A stretch of 64,000 nucleotides of DNA from UBA6170 sp942491385 (GTDB taxonomy: Bacteria > Chloroflexota > Anaerolineae > Anaerolineales > Anaerolineaceae): NCBI GenBank assembly GCA_942491385.1, contig CALOAF010000005.1, positions 62,001-126,000 of the forward strand, given 5' to 3'. The notes under the pieces are model-generated. The model saw only the letters and a program-made list of their open reading frames with translations, made no database searches and was not told the DNA's origin. Position 1 is the first letter of the stretch, and every line of letters begins with the position of its first letter. Both the position numbers and the translations under genes were made by a program. Positions 37,570 to 46,636 of this stretch are shown piece after piece.

Positions 37570-38532
37570 TCAAGGTTGTGCTTCAGCAAATAAGCGATAA
37601 TCCGAGATCCTGCCTGAGACAGCAGCTAATTCAATTTGAAATTCACCGTTCCTGACAGGTTCTGTCAATGCAGATTGCCAGCGCCGCAAACCAATCATAT
37701 TACCTTGATCATCCAGGGCAACAGCAACGATTGTGATATTGGATGCATCTTCGTCCATTGAGTATATTCCTGAAATGGAGATAAGTTGATCATCAAGAGT
37801 TAATTCTTCAGCATTGACCTCAACATCTATTGATAGATAACGTCCAGAGTCCGGATTATACGGGATGGCAGAAATAAACTGAGCGCTATTTTGAAATGGT
37901 TGTGGCACTGGGCTAGAAAAATAGATAGCCACAGGGATTTTCCCACCCGCCAGCAGGATATTTAGAGGGGCAGTACTTTGATTGGAAAATACCTGTGAGG
38001 CTTGTAAATCAGCCAGGTTAAAGCCTACGGTCACATTTTCATAGGATTCAGAAGAAGTATTATTGACCCAGACTAAACACCAGGCACCACCCTCTGCATC
38101 CGGAAGGCAATTTAACCCTTCCAGAGGAAGTTGTATGGGGGTAGGTTCTGGCGTCAGATTGGTCGGCAAAAGTGTTGCTACCGGAATAAGCAGTTCAGTT
38201 CCCACCACCATAATATTGGGATTGACATCCGGGTTTAAGGATTTCAGTTCATCCAACGAAACGTTATATGACCAGGCGATTCCTAATAATGTTTCCCCTG
38301 ACTTGATAGTATGCACACCTGGCGTTGAAGTTGGGGAAGGTAAGAGTGTGGGTGTCTGGCGTGGTGTTGGTGTGTGAGTAATAGTAGGGGTTAGGGTAGA
38401 GGCAAAAGTGGGTGTTACCGGTGTGCTGGTGAAGACGCTGTCCGGTAATGACAGTTGCCCTGATGGCACACAACCGGCAAGGAAAAACATCAAAGAGATG
38501 AGGATTAATTGATAAGTTGAATTTGATTTCAT
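37570..38532 (-). CDS. LysM-domain lipoprotein
   Basis: A 320-residue protein with a lipoprotein signal (LISLMFFLAGCVPSG, Cys about residue 21). A Thr/Pro-rich linker follows, then a LysM domain (about 73-118: HTIKSGETLLGIAWSYNVSLDELKSLNP, ending LLIPV) for peptidoglycan binding. The C-terminal 170 residues form a beta-rich domain ending YRLFAEAQP, without a recognised family. It should sit on the outer face of the membrane bound to peptidoglycan. It meets the upstream lipoprotein gene tail to tail with 4 nt between, and is divergent from the TPR gene. Confidence 0.8.
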   Translation of the reverse strand: MKSNSTYQLILISLMFFLAGCVPSGQLSLPDSVFTSTPVTPTFASTLTPTITHTPTPRQTPTLLPSPTSTPGVHTIKSGETLLGIAWSYNVSLDELKSLNPDVNPNIMVVGTELLIPVATLLPTNLTPEPTPIQLPLEGLNCLPDAEGGAWCLVWVNNTSSESYENVTVGFNLADLQASQVFSNQSTAPLNILLAGGKIPVAIYFSSPVPQPFQNSAQFISAIPYNPDSGRYLSIDVEVNAEELTLDDQLISISGIYSMDEDASNITIVAVALDDQGNMIGLRRWQSALTEPVRNGEFQIELAAVSGRISDYRLFAEAQP

Positions 38533-38618
38533 TGCTGGTATGATACCATGAAAATTTTGTGATATTTCTCCCTACCCAATCCCTTGTCCTGAAATTATGG
38601 CTATGCTAAACTCAATAC

Positions 38619-40442
38619 ATGATGAACGCCGAAGAAAAAATGTTTCAGGAAGCTATAGCCGCTATTGAGGATGGTAAAAAAACTCGCGGTAAAGACCTAC
38701 TGACACGCCTTTTAAAACAAAATCAGGAAAATCCGGAATACTGGTTGTGGATGAGTGCCGTGGTAGACAGCTTGAAAGAACGGCGCTATTGTCTCAATCA
38801 GACCCTCAAGTTCGACCCACAAAACAAGATGGCTCGCAGAGGACTGATAATGCTCGGGGATCTGCCACTTGATGAGACTCTTACGATCCCTTACGAGGAT
38901 CAGAAACAAAAGTGGCGATTACCTCCCCTCGGACCAATAGAAAAACCTCCAGCGAAGGTTCCCTGGTTAAAACTGGGGCTTTCTGCTGCCGGTTTGGTGG
39001 TGGTAATCATTTTGGTTGTGATGGCTTTTCGCTCCAACCGTTTATGGTTATTGAAAGATCGTAACCTGGCTGCCATGGGAACGGCTGCACCGACGCCAAC
39101 TTATCCTGCCAGTTCAACCCCGACTGCAACCCTCGTACCTCGCATCATTGAACCTACTGCTCCCTGGAATATCCTCGAAAGTACATATACTCCCACGCCT
39201 ATGTATGTCTTTACACCGCATCCAATTATTGAGGCATATAGTATCGCTATGCGTAATTATCAGAAAAATGATTGGTTGCAAGCCATTAAGTATTTCAACC
39301 AGGCACTTCAATCGCAAAAAGATGCGCCAGACCTGTATTACCATCTGGGAGAAGCATACCGCCAAACCGGCGAGTTATCCAATGCACTGACAGCATTCGA
39401 AAAGGCAATTAATATCGATCCGAATTTTGCACCTGGATATTTTGGCAGGGCCTTGGTGAACTTGCTACTGGATAATTCTGTAGACCTGGTTGTTGAAGAC
39501 CTGCTTGTTAGTGTTGATCTCGATCAGTATTATGGCGAAGCATACCTGGCTCTGGTACACACTTATCTAAAGGAAGAGGAAATCGAAAAAGCCCGTGATT
39601 ACCTTGACGATGTGGAGGATCTTCTGCCTGATTCCCCGTTGCTCGATCTGGCGAAAGGTCGTGTCGCTTTGACCGAAAATGACTATAATCTGGCAATCGA
39701 CTTTGCACAAAAAGCCTTGGAAAAAGATTTGACCCTTCTGGAAGCCTATAAATTCCTGGGGCTGGTATATCAGGCAAGCGGCAATTCAAAAGCATCTCTT
39801 GAACCTTTGTTGGTTTACACCAGATATAACACATCCTTTGATCCTGGTGCAGACATTTTATTGTCAAAAGCGTATGTTGCCAATGATAAATTTGAAGAAG
39901 CCATCGATTTATTGGACTTAATCCTTTCAAGAGATTCTGCTTATGCTGAAGGATTTTTACAACGAGGCTTGGTTTACACCGAAATGGAAGAATATGAAAA
40001 GGCCTTTGAGGATTTCAACCTGGCTTTCAAATTAGCCCCTAAATCATTTGAAGCCTGCATCATTCTCAGTGAAGCGAATTTTCCGTTGAATAAACCAGGA
40101 AATGCCTATCAGCAAGCCAGTGAATGTCAGAAACTGGCTGAAAATGATGAAGAATTGGCACGAATGTATTTCGCCCGTGCTTTCGCATTGGAAGCTCTCA
40201 AGAATGATGTCGCCAAACGTGATTGGGAACGTCTATTAGATTTGGACCCCGAAGCCATTTTGCCGCAATGGAAAGCCACTGCCGAGTTCTACCTTCTGCA
40301 GTATTACACAACTACTCCCACGCTAACCGAAACGCCTTCACCAACCAGCAGTACCCTAACTGTGGTAGCATCAACCCTAACACCAACCATTACACGGACT
40401 ATTAAACCAACTAGTACAGCCACAATCACACCAACAAAGTGA
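38619..40442 (+). CDS. Membrane-anchored TPR protein with Thr/Pro-rich linkers
   Basis: A 607-residue protein. A short N-terminal cytoplasmic TPR part (about 1-70, MFQEAIAAIEDGKKTRGKDLL) is followed by one membrane helix (about 112-133, LKLGLSAAGLVVVIILVVMAF). Then come a Thr/Pro-rich linker and about eight TPRs (for example PDLYYHLGEAYRQTGELSNAL and AEGFLQRGLVYTEMEEYEKAF), and a Thr/Pro-rich tail. The layout suggests an extracytoplasmic scaffold. The penicillin-binding-like gene starts 13 nt downstream, so the two are probably co-transcribed and may work together in the envelope. Confidence 0.8.
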   Translation: MMNAEEKMFQEAIAAIEDGKKTRGKDLLTRLLKQNQENPEYWLWMSAVVDSLKERRYCLNQTLKFDPQNKMARRGLIMLGDLPLDETLTIPYEDQKQKWRLPPLGPIEKPPAKVPWLKLGLSAAGLVVVIILVVMAFRSNRLWLLKDRNLAAMGTAAPTPTYPASSTPTATLVPRIIEPTAPWNILESTYTPTPMYVFTPHPIIEAYSIAMRNYQKNDWLQAIKYFNQALQSQKDAPDLYYHLGEAYRQTGELSNALTAFEKAINIDPNFAPGYFGRALVNLLLDNSVDLVVEDLLVSVDLDQYYGEAYLALVHTYLKEEEIEKARDYLDDVEDLLPDSPLLDLAKGRVALTENDYNLAIDFAQKALEKDLTLLEAYKFLGLVYQASGNSKASLEPLLVYTRYNTSFDPGADILLSKAYVANDKFEEAIDLLDLILSRDSAYAEGFLQRGLVYTEMEEYEKAFEDFNLAFKLAPKSFEACIILSEANFPLNKPGNAYQQASECQKLAENDEELARMYFARAFALEALKNDVAKRDWERLLDLDPEAILPQWKATAEFYLLQYYTTTPTLTETPSPTSSTLTVVASTLTPTITRTIKPTSTATITPTK

Positions 40443-40455
40443 TTGTTTTGATCCA

Positions 40456-43317
40456 ATGAAATCACGCATACAAACAATCCTCATTGTCAAAGAGAGAAAA
40501 AGAAGACGATCTCGTAAACCTGTCAAAACGCGGCGGTCGCTCCGTCAGGTAAGCCTGGTGTCACTCATTGTGTTGATAATTGCCGTAGCAAGTATTCCGG
40601 TGATTGTCGGTAGTTTTTATACGCAATTGTCGAAAGATTTGCCATCAACAGATTGGATTCCTGCTTATCTGGATGCTGAAAACGGCATCTTATTATCGCC
40701 TACAATTCTGGTAGATCAGAGTGGAGAAAATGAATTTTTCCGAATGGAAGAAGCTGGTACGAAACGACGCTTTCTCCCTTTGGATCCCAACCAACCTGAA
40801 TTTATCAGCCCTTATGTTGTCCAACTCACAGTGGCGGTTTATCAACCCGATTTTTGGAGCAGTCCTGGTTACAACAAAAACCTGCTCTCCTCAACCACAG
40901 ACCGAACCATTGCCGAGAGGTTGGTTGAAAAATTGTTGCTTTGGGATGAACCAGAGAATTTAAACCGGATTTTACGGATGCGTTTACTGGCTGCCCAGAT
41001 TACAGAAAAGTATGGCAGAGCGCAAGTCCTGGAGTGGTACCTCAACAGCAGTGCCTATGGCCATCATACGATCGGGATTGATTCTGCTGCACACCTGTAT
41101 CTAAACAAAACTGCCAACCAATTGAATATGGCGGAATCAGCATTGCTGGTGTCTACTTCTTTAACCCCGGCACTCAATGCCCTGGATGCCCCCCAAGCCG
41201 CACTGGAGAATCAAGCTGGTCTGCTGATTCAATTAAATGAAGAAGGGTTCATAACCGATCAAGACTTCAAAACTGCCAGGGAATCCAAATTACAAATGGT
41301 ATCTGAGGTTCAGGAACTGGAGCCATTTGCAAACGCTTTTTCTTCCCTGGTGATAAACAGACTATATGAATTGTATGGCAGAGAGCGGGTAGATTTAGGT
41401 GGATTAATTGTTACCACCAGCCTGGATAGTGAAATTCAAAAAGCATTACGTTGTACTCTGCTCAGTCAATTGAACCGTGTGATGGGATCCGATACTGAAA
41501 AGATCAACTGTGCCCCTGAGAGATTTCTACCTTCATTGTTTGATGAAACGGTCCGCGGTGTTGAATTGACAGGTAGTGGAGTAATTCTGGATCCTAAAAA
41601 CGGAGAAGTCCTTGCCATGGTTGGCAACCTCAATGAGGAATTTGAATCATCCAGTAATACACCCAAACAAGGTGGCTCAATTCTGACACCTTTGATTGCA
41701 GTCAATGCGTTCGCCAGAGGGTTTTCTCCCAGCACTCAGGTTTGGGATATTCCACTCAACCTATCTGAGAATTTTTCAAACTACCAATTGCCAATCGAAG
41801 ACTATCAAGGTCCTTTACGGTTCCGCAGCGCACTGGCAAATGATTATTTATCTGGGGTCTACCGGCTCTATCGTCAAATTGGAAACAATGTAGTATCACG
41901 TAGTGCAAATTCATTCGGCTTGAATACCATCAGTAACCTTGATCAAGCCGAGGAAATTCTTTTCTCTGGGGATAGTGCCACAATTCTGGAAATAGCAGAC
42001 TTTTACAACATTTTTGCTAACCTTGGCGTCAGATATGGACTAAAAAATCCCAGCAATGGTTTGATAGAGCCAAAAGTATTACGAGATGTTGAATTGACCG
42101 GCGGATTAACGCTGGATGTTTTTCAAACAGACTCGCAAGCCATCCTAAGCCCGCAACTCGCATTTTTGACCCATGATATTCTTAGTGATGATTATGAACG
42201 CCGGGCGACACTGGGATACCCAAATCTGCTGGAAATTGGAAGGCCCAGCGGCGCAAAATTTGGTTCTACCTTTGGAAATGATGAGATCTGGACAGCTGGA
42301 TATACACCCCAATATGTCAGTGTAATCTGGTTCGGTCAGGTTGGTGATGAGAAAATTGGATTAAATCCGAAGATCGCTGGCGGTGTCTGGTATGCCATGA
42401 TGCAATGGTTACACCAGAATTTACCGGTAGAAAATTGGCAAAAACCCACTGGTATCAGCGATGTTGTGGTTTGTAGTTTGTCGGGATTGCTGCCAACACG
42501 AGAATGCCCCACTACCATTAATGAAATTTTCATTGATGGAACCCAGCCTGCTTCAATTGATAATCTGTTCAAAAGTTACGAGATTAATCGCGAAACAGGC
42601 TTACTGGCTACAGTATTTACTCCTGCTGAAATGGTGGAAAACAGAACCTATATGCTGGTTCCTGATGATGCAATTGCCTGGGCAGCTGCGAACAACATCG
42701 CCATACCCCCCAAGGACTATGATTTGATCCAGGCACCTGACCCATTGAAAGATGCACTCATCACATCACCGGCTAACTATCAGTATGTCAGTGGGGTTGT
42801 GAACATTATGGGTACTGTGCAAACCAGTGATATGACCAGTTATCGCATCCAGATCGGTCAGGGATTGAATCCCGCATCCTGGCTGCAGATTGGTGAAGAT
42901 AACACCCGAAAAATCTCCAATCGGAAAATTGTGGAATGGGATACCAATGAAATTGAAGATGGTCTGTATGCCATGCGCTTAATGGTGATTCGCGAGAACT
43001 TCCAGGTGGATTCACATACCATCCAGGTGTCTGTTGATAACACACTCCCCACTGGCAAAATTATCTATCCAACAGCGAATCAAACCATACCCAGATCCTC
43101 GCAGGGCACCATCACTTTACAGGCGCAAGCAAGCGACAATACCGGCATCGAGCGGGTTGAGTGGTGGTTGGATGGAAAAGTAGTTGGCAAGAGTACTCAA
43201 ATGCCGTATAGTTATCCTATTAGCATTAATGCTGGAAAGCACACCGTCTTGATTAAAATTTACGATCTGGCAGGAAATGAAGTAATCGTCACAGAATTTG
43301 AATTTGTGGTTGAATAG
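40456..43317 (+). CDS. Class A penicillin-binding-protein-like pseudoenzyme with C-terminal Ig-like domains
   Basis: The 953-residue protein has the class A PBP layout: a basic cytoplasmic N terminus, a membrane helix (about 33-54), a GT51-like domain (about 90-280), a transpeptidase-like domain (about 370-680) and two Ig-like domains (about 765-953). Yet the catalytic motifs are lost. The GT51 EDxxFxxH motif is replaced by YQPDFWSSPGYN, the second catalytic Glu is missing from RILRMRLLAAQITEKYG, the transpeptidase SxxK is GSILTP, and KTGTT is KFGST. VLEWYLNSSAYGHH and MAESALLV still prove the family. It may be a structural or substrate-binding partner in wall synthesis. Confidence 0.8.
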   Translation: MKSRIQTILIVKERKRRRSRKPVKTRRSLRQVSLVSLIVLIIAVASIPVIVGSFYTQLSKDLPSTDWIPAYLDAENGILLSPTILVDQSGENEFFRMEEAGTKRRFLPLDPNQPEFISPYVVQLTVAVYQPDFWSSPGYNKNLLSSTTDRTIAERLVEKLLLWDEPENLNRILRMRLLAAQITEKYGRAQVLEWYLNSSAYGHHTIGIDSAAHLYLNKTANQLNMAESALLVSTSLTPALNALDAPQAALENQAGLLIQLNEEGFITDQDFKTARESKLQMVSEVQELEPFANAFSSLVINRLYELYGRERVDLGGLIVTTSLDSEIQKALRCTLLSQLNRVMGSDTEKINCAPERFLPSLFDETVRGVELTGSGVILDPKNGEVLAMVGNLNEEFESSSNTPKQGGSILTPLIAVNAFARGFSPSTQVWDIPLNLSENFSNYQLPIEDYQGPLRFRSALANDYLSGVYRLYRQIGNNVVSRSANSFGLNTISNLDQAEEILFSGDSATILEIADFYNIFANLGVRYGLKNPSNGLIEPKVLRDVELTGGLTLDVFQTDSQAILSPQLAFLTHDILSDDYERRATLGYPNLLEIGRPSGAKFGSTFGNDEIWTAGYTPQYVSVIWFGQVGDEKIGLNPKIAGGVWYAMMQWLHQNLPVENWQKPTGISDVVVCSLSGLLPTRECPTTINEIFIDGTQPASIDNLFKSYEINRETGLLATVFTPAEMVENRTYMLVPDDAIAWAAANNIAIPPKDYDLIQAPDPLKDALITSPANYQYVSGVVNIMGTVQTSDMTSYRIQIGQGLNPASWLQIGEDNTRKISNRKIVEWDTNEIEDGLYAMRLMVIRENFQVDSHTIQVSVDNTLPTGKIIYPTANQTIPRSSQGTITLQAQASDNTGIERVEWWLDGKVVGKSTQMPYSYPISINAGKHTVLIKIYDLAGNEVIVTEFEFVVE

Positions 43318-43333
43318 GATTTCAGGAGGAAAT

Positions 43334-44020
43334 ATGAGCACACAAATTACCTGGTACGGACATGCAACGCTTGGCATCAATACGTATGGATATAAACTGA
43401 TCATTGATCCATTTTTCAGTGGAAACCCGGCATCCCCCATCACAGCCGATGAAGTTCAAGCTGACTATCTCCTCATCACTCACGGGCATGGTGATCATGT
43501 CGGTGACAGCGTATCAATCGCCAAACGTACCAATGCAGAAGTGATCTCGAATTTTGAGATCGTGAGTTGGCTCTCTCAACAAGGTGTCAATAAAACACAT
43601 GGCCAGCATTTGGGTGGTGGGTTCCAATATCCATTTGGATACCTAAAACTCACATTGGCATTGCATGGCTCTGCTCTTCCGGATGGGACCTACGGAGGCA
43701 ACCCGGCCGGGTTTTTACTAACAACCAACGAACAGCAAAAGATTTATCTGGCAGGCGACACTGGTCTTTTTGGTGACATGCAGCTGATTGGAGAGGAAGG
43801 GATTGACCTGGCGGTTATTCCGATTGGGGATAACTACACCATGGGCCCGGAAGATGCACTCCGCGCGGTAAAGATGTTGCAGCCCAAAAATGTCATCCCC
43901 ATCCACTTTAATACCTGGGATTTGATTGCCCAGGATGGGCAGGCATGGGCAAATAAGGTAGAAGATCAAATGAAATGCCAGGTGCATGTGCTTACACCTG
44001 GTGAAACATTCACTCTATAA
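43334..44020 (+). CDS. UPF0173 metal-dependent hydrolase (beta-lactamase fold)
   Basis: A 228-residue protein begun at the ATG at 43334, with a strong AGGAGG 5 nt upstream; the longer start at 43298 runs over that site. The metal-binding motif is LLITHGHGDHVGDSV (about 48-62). Further ligands follow in LALHGSALPDG, YLAGDTGLFGD and the C-terminal VIPIHFNTWDLI. This is the usual UPF0173 pattern. The physiological substrate of the family is unknown. It follows the PBP-like gene by 16 nt and may belong to the same transcript. Confidence 0.88.
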   Translation: MSTQITWYGHATLGINTYGYKLIIDPFFSGNPASPITADEVQADYLLITHGHGDHVGDSVSIAKRTNAEVISNFEIVSWLSQQGVNKTHGQHLGGGFQYPFGYLKLTLALHGSALPDGTYGGNPAGFLLTTNEQQKIYLAGDTGLFGDMQLIGEEGIDLAVIPIGDNYTMGPEDALRAVKMLQPKNVIPIHFNTWDLIAQDGQAWANKVEDQMKCQVHVLTPGETFTL

Positions 44021-44245
44021 AATTATAGATTTTCAAACCAGAATCACTCACTAGAGATTTTGCTTTGCAATACAAAGATGATCTCCTACTATTTATTTGG
44101 CCATGTCCAAATAATGAGTTCTAAAGTGGTTGTTCAAAAATGAAAGAAGAGATTTCTTAAAAAGGAAGTTGATAGGTTTTGCCAGACTTTGTCTACTACA
44201 ATTTGCCCAAGTAAACGCATTATGGGTGAATAATCCGGAGGAAGC

Positions 44246-45538
44246 ATGGTACCCACACCGGGGAGTGACAAAAAAGCTAAGTTTTACAACCTCAGTCTTG
44301 ATGAACGTCATACATGGTTACAAGAAAACCAGAATCTAGATCCTCAAACGATATCTGTTTTAAGTGGAGAAAATGGGTTAAAGATTGAACAGGCTGACCA
44401 CATGATCGAAAATGTGATCGGCGTTTTTAGTTTGCCCTTGGGAATTGCTCAAAATTTCATTATCAATGGACGTGAAGTGCTCATCCCGATGGTATTGGAA
44501 GAACCCTCTGTCGTTGCCAGCGCATCTTACATGGCAAAACTGGCTCGCTCTTCAGGGGGTTTTTTTGCGCACACGACTGCTCCAGAAATGATTGCTCAAA
44601 TCCAGGTGATTGACCTGGATGAAGTGCACTCAGCCCGATTAAGAATATTGGAAGCCAAGCAGGATCTGCTAACAATAGCAGGAAAAGTTGACCCGGTACT
44701 CAGTAAATATGGTGGCGGACCCCGTGACATTGAGGTGCGCGAGTTTGACGACTCCCCCATCGGTGCATTCCTGGTGGTTCATCTCATCTTTGATGTGCGT
44801 GATGCCATGGGTGCCAACGCAGTCAATACCGCAGCAGAAACCCTGGCTCCACAAATTGAAGCCTTAAGTGGTGGCAAAGTACATCTACGCATTCTAACCA
44901 ATCTGGCAGATCGGAGATTAGCAAGGGCTCGGGTAACAATCCCGAAAGAGAAACTGGCTTTTGGTGATTTTACCGCCGAAGAAGTTCGTGATGGGATCAT
45001 CGCTGCCTGGGCGTTTGCAGCCATCGACCCTTATCGCGCAGCCACTCACAACAAAGGTATTATGAATGCCATTGATGCCATCGTGATTGCGACTGGTAAT
45101 GACTGGCGAGCTGTGGAAGCCGGCGCGCATGCATACGCAGCCCGCAGCGGCAAATATACCAGCCTGAGCACCTGGGGCTGCGATAAAGAAGGCAATCTGG
45201 TAGGAACGATCGAGATGCCAATGGCGATTGGCATCGTGGGTGGCGCTACCAGAGTACATCCCACAGCCAAAGCCGCCCTGGAAGTGATGAAGATTGAAAA
45301 CGCACAACAATTGGCTGAGATTATCGTTTCAGCTGGTTTGGCACAGAATTTAGCCGCCTTACGAGCATTAGCCACAGAAGGTATTCAACGAGGACACATG
45401 AGCCTGCATGCCCGACAGGTGGCCATTACAGCGGGTGCTGATGGTGAGGAAATCTCACGCCTGGCAACCCAATTAGCGCAGGAAAAAAATGTACGGGTGG
45501 AACGCGCCCAAGAAATTCTGGCAGAATGGAGAAAATAA
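44246..45538 (+). CDS. mvaA: Hydroxymethylglutaryl-CoA reductase, class II
   Basis: A 430-residue class II HMG-CoA reductase, the normal length. GGAGGAAGC lies directly before the ATG. Conserved sites are MIENVIGVFSLPLGIAQNF, the catalytic Glu in VLEEPSVVASASY (about 88-100), Asp and Asn in NAIDAIVIATGNDWRAVEAGAHAYA (about 273-297), and His in HMSLHARQVAITAGA. The enzyme makes mevalonate from HMG-CoA, or runs in the degradative direction in some bacteria. As the next genes encode HMG-CoA synthase and a thiolase-like protein, a biosynthetic mevalonate route is more likely here. It is the first gene of the operon. Confidence 0.93.
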   Translation: MVPTPGSDKKAKFYNLSLDERHTWLQENQNLDPQTISVLSGENGLKIEQADHMIENVIGVFSLPLGIAQNFIINGREVLIPMVLEEPSVVASASYMAKLARSSGGFFAHTTAPEMIAQIQVIDLDEVHSARLRILEAKQDLLTIAGKVDPVLSKYGGGPRDIEVREFDDSPIGAFLVVHLIFDVRDAMGANAVNTAAETLAPQIEALSGGKVHLRILTNLADRRLARARVTIPKEKLAFGDFTAEEVRDGIIAAWAFAAIDPYRAATHNKGIMNAIDAIVIATGNDWRAVEAGAHAYAARSGKYTSLSTWGCDKEGNLVGTIEMPMAIGIVGGATRVHPTAKAALEVMKIENAQQLAEIIVSAGLAQNLAALRALATEGIQRGHMSLHARQVAITAGADGEEISRLATQLAQEKNVRVERAQEILAEWRK

Positions 45539-45545
45539 TTTAACC

Positions 45546-46625
45546 ATGAATGATTTTGCTAATGATCCTATCTTATTAAAAACCACGCATCCGGTGGGAA
45601 TCGTAGGATACGGGGTTTATATTCCTCGTTATCGGTTACCAGCTTCAGAAGTTGCCCGACTTTGGAAAGCAGGTGATGAAGAAGGTTTACCCATCAAGGA
45701 AAAAGCCGTTCCTGGATTTGATGAAGATACCATCAGCATGTCAATTGAGGCATCCCGAAATGCATTGAAACGAGCAGGTATTGATCCTACTGATATTCGT
45801 GCTGTTTGGGTCGGGAGTGAGTCACATCCTTATGCAGTCAAGCCATCCTCCACCATCGTTGGTGAAGCGATCGGTTGTTCACCACACATTCAGGCTGGTG
45901 ATTGGGAATTTGCCTGCAAAGCCGGAACAGAGGCAATGGTAGCTGCTATGGGCTTCGTGGGATCCGGAATGGCGAAATACGCACTGGCAATCGGTGCGGA
46001 TACTGCCCAGGCGCGCCCGGGTGATGCGTTGGAATACACCGCTGCTGCTGGTGGCGCTGCCTATATCATTGGGCCTTCACAGGAATCTGTAGCAGTTATA
46101 AATTCAACTTTTTCCTATGTGACGGATACGCCTGATTTTTGGCGTAGACCTCAACAAAATTATCCTGAGCATGGTCAGCGTTTCACCGGTGATCCGGCCT
46201 ATTTCAAACATATTACCGAAGCAGGTAAGCACTTAATGCAAGCCAGCCATACCACGCCAGCCGATTATAAATACGCTGTCTTTCACCAACCCAACACAAA
46301 ATTTCCGCAACGCGTTGCTGGAATGTTGGGGTTTTCGAAAGAGCAATGTAAAACAGGTTTACTCTCACCGGTCATAGGCAACACATACGCTGCTGCGGCC
46401 ATGATTGGCATGACAGCCATTCTCGATGAAGCAGAACCAGGCGACAGAATCCTGCTGGTTTCGTTTGGCTCTGGTGCTGGTTCCGATGCCATGGATCTGA
46501 CTGTCACAGATAAAATATTGGAAAGACGCGATGCAGCTTTAAAAACTCAAGATTACGTTGCTCGTAGGACTGAGATTGATTACGCGACCTATGCGCGTCA
46601 GCGTGGAAAACTGACGATGCTGTAA
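45546..46625 (+). CDS. Hydroxymethylglutaryl-CoA synthase, archaeal type
   Basis: About 359 residues from the ATG at 45546, 7 nt after the reductase stop; the ATG at 45489 lies inside the reductase gene. VGIVGYGVYIPRYRLPASEVARLW is the archaeal-type start. The catalytic Cys lies in DWEFACKAGTEAMVAAMGFV (about residue 112), the His in KYAVFHQPNTKFP and a Gly-rich end in LLVSFGSGAGSDAMDL. It condenses acetyl-CoA with acetoacetyl-CoA. In archaea this enzyme forms a channelling complex with a thiolase and a DUF35 protein, and the same gene order holds here. Confidence 0.92.
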   Translation: MNDFANDPILLKTTHPVGIVGYGVYIPRYRLPASEVARLWKAGDEEGLPIKEKAVPGFDEDTISMSIEASRNALKRAGIDPTDIRAVWVGSESHPYAVKPSSTIVGEAIGCSPHIQAGDWEFACKAGTEAMVAAMGFVGSGMAKYALAIGADTAQARPGDALEYTAAAGGAAYIIGPSQESVAVINSTFSYVTDTPDFWRRPQQNYPEHGQRFTGDPAYFKHITEAGKHLMQASHTTPADYKYAVFHQPNTKFPQRVAGMLGFSKEQCKTGLLSPVIGNTYAAAAMIGMTAILDEAEPGDRILLVSFGSGAGSDAMDLTVTDKILERRDAALKTQDYVARRTEIDYATYARQRGKLTML

Positions 46626-46636
46626 TGGAGGGAAGC

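Noticed and set aside
37570..38532. Thr/Pro-rich stretches in the LysM and TPR proteins as frameshift artefacts
   Set aside because: They stand between well-folded domains in the same frame and are usual linkers in exported proteins.
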